A DNA stretch of 64,000 bases. It comes from Streptomyces sp. WM6378. GTDB lineage: Bacteria; Actinomycetota; Actinomycetes; Streptomycetales; Streptomycetaceae. Location: contig NZ_LGDD01000350.1 of NCBI RefSeq assembly GCF_001279695.1, positions 62,001 through 126,000 of the forward strand, written 5' to 3'. The translations under genes were made by a program, and so were the position numbers. Positions 59,933 to 64,000 of the stretch are shown here, piece by piece. Below the pieces are notes generated by a model. The model ran no database searches. It was not told the DNA's origin and was given only the letters and a program-made list of their open reading frames with translations. The number at the start of each line of letters is the position of its first letter. The stretch's first letter is position 1.

Positions 59933-61852
59933 CTACTCCTTGGAGTGTTCGGCGTCAGTTTCCGACTGGAGCGCCTGGGGGGACTGGTGGGTCGACTGTG
60001 CGGAGTGGCTCTGCTGTGCCTCGGCGAGGCCGATGCCCCGCTGGAAGGCGGCCATCAACCCCGGGTCGTGCAGGGCGTGTTCGTCATCCTTGCGGGGTGC
60101 GGGCGCGTCCCGCAGCTGGGGTACGAGGTGTTCCTGGCTGCGGCGCCGGGGCAGATCGGGGCGGCCCATGGTGCCGCGCACGGCTCCGTTCTGGGCTCTC
60201 GGGGTGACGGGCACCCGGGATTCGACGGGCTCGGGCGCCGCGCCGTGGTGGATGCCGGGGGGTGCGGCGGCCGGGTTGGGCCGCTCGTCGTGCGCCCCGC
60301 GCACGGGCAGCGGGCCGCTTCCCTGGCCGGCCGTGGTGGGCTCGGACAGATGCCCGCGGGGCGGGGGCAGCAGGTCGACGGTGGGCCGGGTCTGGTGCAC
60401 GGGCTCCGGCTGTACGGGAGCGATGGCGGGCGCGGGGGCGGCGGCCGGGAGCGGCGCGCTCACCTCCGCGGACTGGGTCATCTGAGGGGGCGACGGCACG
60501 ACCGGGATCTGGCCGGTGCTCTCCCGCTCCACGCTCTGCGCCGCCTGCGGCTGGGGGCGGCCCTGCTGGTTGAGGCCTTCGGGCTCGGCACCCAACAGGC
60601 CCTGCGGCAGCACCAGTACGGCCTGGACTCCGCCGTAGATGTTGGTCTGGAGGCGGACCGCGATGCCGTGCCTGCGGGCAAGGGCGGAGACCACGAACAG
60701 GCCGATGCGGCCGTCCTGGAGGAGGTGGGCGACATTGACCTGGTCGGGGTCGGAGAGCAGCGCGTTCATCTTGTTCTGCTCGGTGACCGGCATGCCGAGG
60801 CCCCGGTCCTCGACCTCGACGGCCAGACCAGCCGTCACGAACTGGGCCCGTAGCAGGACTTGGGTGTGCGGAGCCGAGAACACCGTTGCGTTCTCGACGA
60901 GTTCGGCGAGGAGGTGGATGACGTCGGCGACGGCGTGGCCGCGCAGCGTCCCGTCGATCGGCGGCACCAGTTTGACCCGGGGGTACTGCTCGACCTCGGC
61001 GATCGAGGAGCGCAGGACCTCGGTCATGGTGACCGGGTGGGACCACTGGCGCCGCGAGATGGCACCGCCGAGCACGGCGAGGTTCTCGGCGTGGCGGCGG
61101 ATGCGGGTGGCCAGGTGGTCGACGTGGAAGAGGCCCTTGAGCAGCTCGGGGTCCTCGACCTCGTTCTCCAGCTCGTCCAGGAGCTGGATCTCCCGGTGGA
61201 CGAGGGACTGGAGCCTGCGGGCGAGGTTGACGAAGACCTCGACCTTCTGTTCGTTGCCGACACTGCTGGAGAGCTGGGAGGCCTGCACGACGGCGACCAC
61301 GGCCGCGTCGTGCGACCGGTTCAGCTCGTGCGCGAGCAGCTCGAACTCGTCCGCCCCTGCGGGCAGTTGGGCCGGTGCGTGGCGCGCGGGCGGCCCTTCG
61401 CCGCGCCGCAGCGCCTCGACGACCGTACGGAGGTCGGCGGCCGAGCGGGCGCTGCTCCGGCGCAGTCCGTTGGCGCGGCCGAGCACGGTTTTGGCGGCCC
61501 GGTCGGCGCCGATTCCGGCCGCGATCAGGGCCGCGATGGCGAGCACGGCGAGGCCCGCGAGCACGGCCCAGAGCCCCGTGCTGGGGTGCCTGCCGGTGGA
61601 GTGCAGGGTGAAGGCGACGGCGGCCGCGCCGCACAGCACCGCCACGGTGGCGGGCAGTACGGCGGCGCGCAGCAACTGCGGGCGTATGCGGGACTCGGGC
61701 GACGGGCGCGGCCCTGGAGGCATCGGCGCCCGGCCGGCCGGGGCCGGGTGTCCGGCGTCGACGGTGGGCTGCTGCGGCCGGGTGGCGCTGCGGCCGTGCC
61801 GCCCGCCCTCGCGGCGGTCCGGCCGCGCGGCGGGTGCGCGGAGATGAGACAT
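59933..61852 (-). CDS. cvnA: Conservon sensor histidine kinase-like protein
   Basis: The 639-residue protein has two transmembrane helices near 65-120, a cytoplasmic linker, a helical dimerisation region and an ATPase domain with LAELVENATVFS (N box) near 320, EDRGLGMP (G1) near 355 and GRIGLFVVSALARRHG near 390. The last 200 residues are Pro/Gln-rich and disordered. No clear phospho-accepting His block is visible, as usual for CvnA. ATG 61,852 follows GAGGAC by 5 bases. Confidence 0.9.
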   Translation of the reverse strand: MSHLRAPAARPDRREGGRHGRSATRPQQPTVDAGHPAPAGRAPMPPGPRPSPESRIRPQLLRAAVLPATVAVLCGAAAVAFTLHSTGRHPSTGLWAVLAGLAVLAIAALIAAGIGADRAAKTVLGRANGLRRSSARSAADLRTVVEALRRGEGPPARHAPAQLPAGADEFELLAHELNRSHDAAVVAVVQASQLSSSVGNEQKVEVFVNLARRLQSLVHREIQLLDELENEVEDPELLKGLFHVDHLATRIRRHAENLAVLGGAISRRQWSHPVTMTEVLRSSIAEVEQYPRVKLVPPIDGTLRGHAVADVIHLLAELVENATVFSAPHTQVLLRAQFVTAGLAVEVEDRGLGMPVTEQNKMNALLSDPDQVNVAHLLQDGRIGLFVVSALARRHGIAVRLQTNIYGGVQAVLVLPQGLLGAEPEGLNQQGRPQPQAAQSVERESTGQIPVVPSPPQMTQSAEVSAPLPAAAPAPAIAPVQPEPVHQTRPTVDLLPPPRGHLSEPTTAGQGSGPLPVRGAHDERPNPAAAPPGIHHGAAPEPVESRVPVTPRAQNGAVRGTMGRPDLPRRRSQEHLVPQLRDAPAPRKDDEHALHDPGLMAAFQRGIGLAEAQQSHSAQSTHQSPQALQSETDAEHSKE

Positions 61853-62076
61853 CGGTGTCCTCGGTGCGTGGGGTCCCATGGATCATTCTGGCAGGCCCAA
61901 CTCGGCTGATGTAAGGCCCACTTTGATCGTCGACCACTCACCGTAGTCGTCAATACATCACCCTCGGTGCGCAGTTGGCAAAGTTCCACGCACAGCGTCC
62001 CGCTCTGGTATGACGCATCGTACGACAGACCGATAACGTGCGTGATCTTCAACTCCCCACTGTGGAACGGCCGATG

Positions 62077-62545
62077 TCATTTCCCGGTCATCCGGGTTCC
62101 GCTTCGCGGCAGCGGCCGGGTGGGGGCCTCATACACCTCCGACGTGGGTTCGACGGGCGGCTCCGGGATGGGCGAAGCGACGAGTGCGCGACTCGCTACC
62201 GGGCCACGCCGCCCAGCCACGGCATGTCGCGAGGCGCTGTCGGCCTGGCCGTGTGTGCCGTCGGCGGCCCGGCCGGCCCAGCGCCAGTGGCCGGATGACG
62301 GGTCTCGCGACAAGGTGGCGCTGCCGCCACAGAGTTCGACGAGGCTCTCCCCCGGTTCACCTGGCGCCGCCTTGTCGACGGCGTCCGGCCACTTCTTGCG
62401 GGCCGCCCTGACCGGTGATCCCCCAGGCGGCGCCCAGCTGTTCATAGCCCGCGCTGTAGGAGCCCGCGGTCTTCGCGGCCAGGGCGGTGAGGTACTTGAC
62501 CTCCGCGTCCACCACCTTCCAGGTGGCGAGGATCGACAGGGTCAC
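62077..62545 (-). pseudogene. Small helix-turn-helix-like protein, frameshifted
   Basis: From GTG 62,545 the frame reads VTLSILATWKVVDAEV then SYSAGYEQLGAAWGIT. Near 62,405 one extra G in a short G/C run moves the sequence to another frame, which continues ARKKWPDAVDKAAP and GHWRWAGRAADG to a stop at 62,077. Removing one base restores a single protein of about 155 residues. A sequencing error is the alternative. The family is not recognised. Confidence 0.55.
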
Positions 62546-62640
62546 CCTTTGGGGAACGCGGCTCGTACTTCGGATCCGTTGACCACGAAAGCCGTCGCTC
62601 CGATGGTGAGAGCGCATACGACCTGCATCGCGACGAACCA
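62542..62640 (-). pseudogene. C-terminal fragment of a small membrane protein
   Basis: About 33 codons end with a hydrophobic helix (WFVAMQVVCALTIGATAF) and stop in a GTGA overlap with the frameshifted gene, so the two were once translationally coupled. The 5' part is replaced at about 62,640 by an unrelated plus-strand fragment. Confidence 0.4.
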
Positions 62641-62653
62641 GCCCGGCGGGCGG

Positions 62654-62971
62654 TCCGACGCCGACCAGTTCATCGACGCGCTGGAACGCGTCGCCGCCGG
62701 TGGCACCGCCATGGACCCGGCCGTCATCGCCAAACTGCTCTCCAGCGGATCCTCGAACCGGCTGCTCGAAGGGCTCACCGAACGCGAGCACTGCGTCCTC
62801 GGCCTGATGGCCGAAGGCCTCTCCAACCAGGCCATCGGCCAACGGCTCTTCCTCAGTGAGAGCGCGATCAGCAACTACACGACGTCGATGTTCGGCAAGC
62901 TCGGCATCACTGACGACGACAGCAACAACCATCGCGTGCTCGCCGTCCTCGCCTATCTCAACAACCCCTGA
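62654..62971 (+). pseudogene. LuxR/NarL response-regulator C-terminal fragment
   Basis: About 105 codons give the linker (DQFIDALERVAAGG) and a complete LuxR helix-turn-helix (LTEREHCVLGLMAEGLS, then NQAIGQRLFLSESAISNY and MFGKLGI). The receiver domain is absent, and the upstream in-frame sequence is unrelated. It faces the penicillin-binding protein gene, 2 bp from its stop. Confidence 0.65.
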
Positions 62972-62973
62972 CC

Positions 62974-64000
62974 TCAGCCGCGGGAGTTGCCGGGCAGCGT
63001 GGTCGTGGTGAGCGTTCCGGCGGGCTGTCCCGCGAGCGCCCCCTCTATGGAGTCGCGCCACACAGGTCCGGCGAGGGTGCCACCGAAGGCCTGGCCGATG
63101 GTCTCGCCGCCGATGCTCTGGCCGTCGAGGTCCTGCGGGCTCCGGGTGTCGCTGACGACGGCGGCGCCGGACAGTTCGGGGGTGTATCCGGCGAACCACA
63201 CCTGCTTGCTCTCGTCGGTGGTGCCGGTCTTGCCCGCGCTGTCTCGGTCGGTGAGCCCGGCGGGTTTGCCGGTGCCGTCCTGGACGACGCCCAGGAGCAT
63301 GGTGGTCACGGTGTCGGCGGTCTCCGCGGACATCACCTGATGGCAATTGGCCTGCGGCACCGGCACGTTGGACCCGTCCGGCTTGGTCACCGAGGTGATG
63401 GCGACCGGGGCGCAGTACGTGCCGTGGTTGGCGAAGGTGGCGTACACGTTGGCCATCTCCAGCGGGGTCAGGTCATTGCTGCCCAGCGTCAGCGAGGGGA
63501 CCACCTGCAGCTTGGTGCCGCCGGCCTGCTGGGTGATGCCGAGCGCGTTGGCCATCTTCGACACGTCGCACAGCCCGGTGTCGGCCTCCAGCTGGGCGAA
63601 GTAGGTGTTGACGGACTGCGCCATGGCGTCCGGCATGGAGAACGGTCCGGTCAGGGACGTGCTGTCGTTGTGGACCTCGCCGCTCTCCGGATAGGTGTTG
63701 CCCGCGCAGTCGGACATGGCGGGCCACGGCATGGAGTACGGCGCCGGGTACTCCTGGTCCGGGGTCGTGCCCTTCTCCAGGGCCGCGGCCGCCACGATCG
63801 GCTTGAACGTGGAGCCGGTCGGGAAGCCCAGGCCGCCGCCCATGTCCGTACCGACGTTGAGGTTGATCTCCGTCTGATTCGCGCCGAGGCCGTAGTCGCG
63901 GCTCTGCCCCATCGCGACGATCTTGCCGGTGCCGGGCTGGACCAGGCTCATCACGGCGGCAGCGTCATCGGTGGTGTACGCGTGCGAGGTGACCGAGTGC
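62974..64000 (-). CDS. Penicillin-binding protein, transpeptidase part (cut by window edge)
   Basis: The 342 codons present are the transpeptidase domain of a class A PBP: GSTFKP (SxxK) and SVNTYF (SxN), then SAGKTGTTDE (KTG). A Thr-rich C-terminal end follows (TLTTTTLPGNSRG). The frame stays open to base 64,000, so the N-terminal glycosyltransferase part lies outside. It cross-links peptidoglycan at the outer face of the membrane. Confidence 0.9.
   Translation of the reverse strand, partial: HSVTSHAYTTDDAAAVMSLVQPGTGKIVAMGQSRDYGLGANQTEINLNVGTDMGGGLGFPTGSTFKPIVAAAALEKGTTPDQEYPAPYSMPWPAMSDCAGNTYPESGEVHNDSTSLTGPFSMPDAMAQSVNTYFAQLEADTGLCDVSKMANALGITQQAGGTKLQVVPSLTLGSNDLTPLEMANVYATFANHGTYCAPVAITSVTKPDGSNVPVPQANCHQVMSAETADTVTTMLLGVVQDGTGKPAGLTDRDSAGKTGTTDESKQVWFAGYTPELSGAAVVSDTRSPQDLDGQSIGGETIGQAFGGTLAGPVWRDSIEGALAGQPAGTLTTTTLPGNSRG

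Noticed and set aside
61967..62653. 5' extension of the LuxR fragment as a full response regulator
   Set aside because: The upstream in-frame sequence has no receiver-domain motifs and overlaps a different gene on the other strand.

Overview
The window is high-GC actinomycete DNA and almost certainly Streptomyces. It carries lutABC, a DUF309 gene next to tRNA-Pro, a conservon (cvnABCD), SARP, TetR and DeoR regulators, class II tRNAs, very high third-position GC, and operons packed with ATGA/GTGA overlaps. Functions below are read from motifs and gene order; no database search was run.

Left part (about 178-22,111): a probable genomic island in a tRNA-Pro(GGG) gene. A 58-bp segment running from the anticodon loop past the tRNA 3' end (22,022-22,079) recurs at 178-235 with 4 mismatches and no tRNA 5' half, as expected for attL/attR. 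Between the repeats lie a decayed P450 and an NRPS gene cluster: a FAD monooxygenase, a dimodular NRPS (C-A-T-C-A-T-TE; module 1 reads as Ser, module 2 as Pro or a Pro analogue), a SIS protein, an SDR and a SAM-dependent methyltransferase-like protein on the minus strand. On the plus strand are a GNAT-like acyltransferase and a ThiF-nitroreductase fusion. Then come a DLH-like hydrolase and two clpP genes behind a perfect ClgR box, a P450 and IS debris. The NRPS layout matches the pyrrolizidine/azabicyclene families. With clpP beside it, the cluster is a candidate producer of a ClpP inhibitor with target-duplicate self-resistance.

Middle part (22.2-38.5 kb): ordinary accessory chromosome. It holds DUF309, lutCBA, a P450, an amino-sugar type aldolase/SIS/DeoR set, TetR with PAP2 and EamA-type membrane proteins, a FAD monooxygenase with a GntR-TetR fusion regulator, a secreted GH31 glycosidase and a small membrane protein.

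Right-middle part (38.9-53.8 kb): a valanimycin-like azoxy cluster. It has a SARP (VlmI-like), a DUF2156 aminoacyl-tRNA transferase (VlmA-like), aldehyde dehydrogenase plus aminotransferase (probable amine supply), an ACAD-type N-hydroxylase (VlmH-like) with flavin reductase (VlmR-like), an SRPBCC protein, a small membrane protein (VlmO-like), a diiron protein (VlmB-like), a degenerate SGNH protein, MmgE/PrpD (VlmK-like), an MFS exporter (VlmF-like), TetR and a lipid-kinase-fold enzyme (VlmJ-like). No seryl-tRNA synthetase is seen. Instead a serine-type tRNA gene with a defective anticodon arm sits directly in front of the kinase gene. The tRNA and the biosynthetic operon share an unusual set of three TCTCAG-type heptads at 11-bp spacing. 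This suggests a dedicated, co-regulated seryl-donor tRNA and is the most novel signal in the window.

Right end (53.9-64 kb): a second tRNA-Pro(GGG) copy duplicated with its upstream region, a YjbR-like fragment, a Gfo/Idh/MocA oxidoreductase, a 1.2-kb gene-poor stretch with a perfect 15-bp hairpin, an acyl-CoA dehydrogenase, a GAF protein with cvnDCBA, a scrambled patch of gene fragments, and a penicillin-binding protein cut by the window edge.
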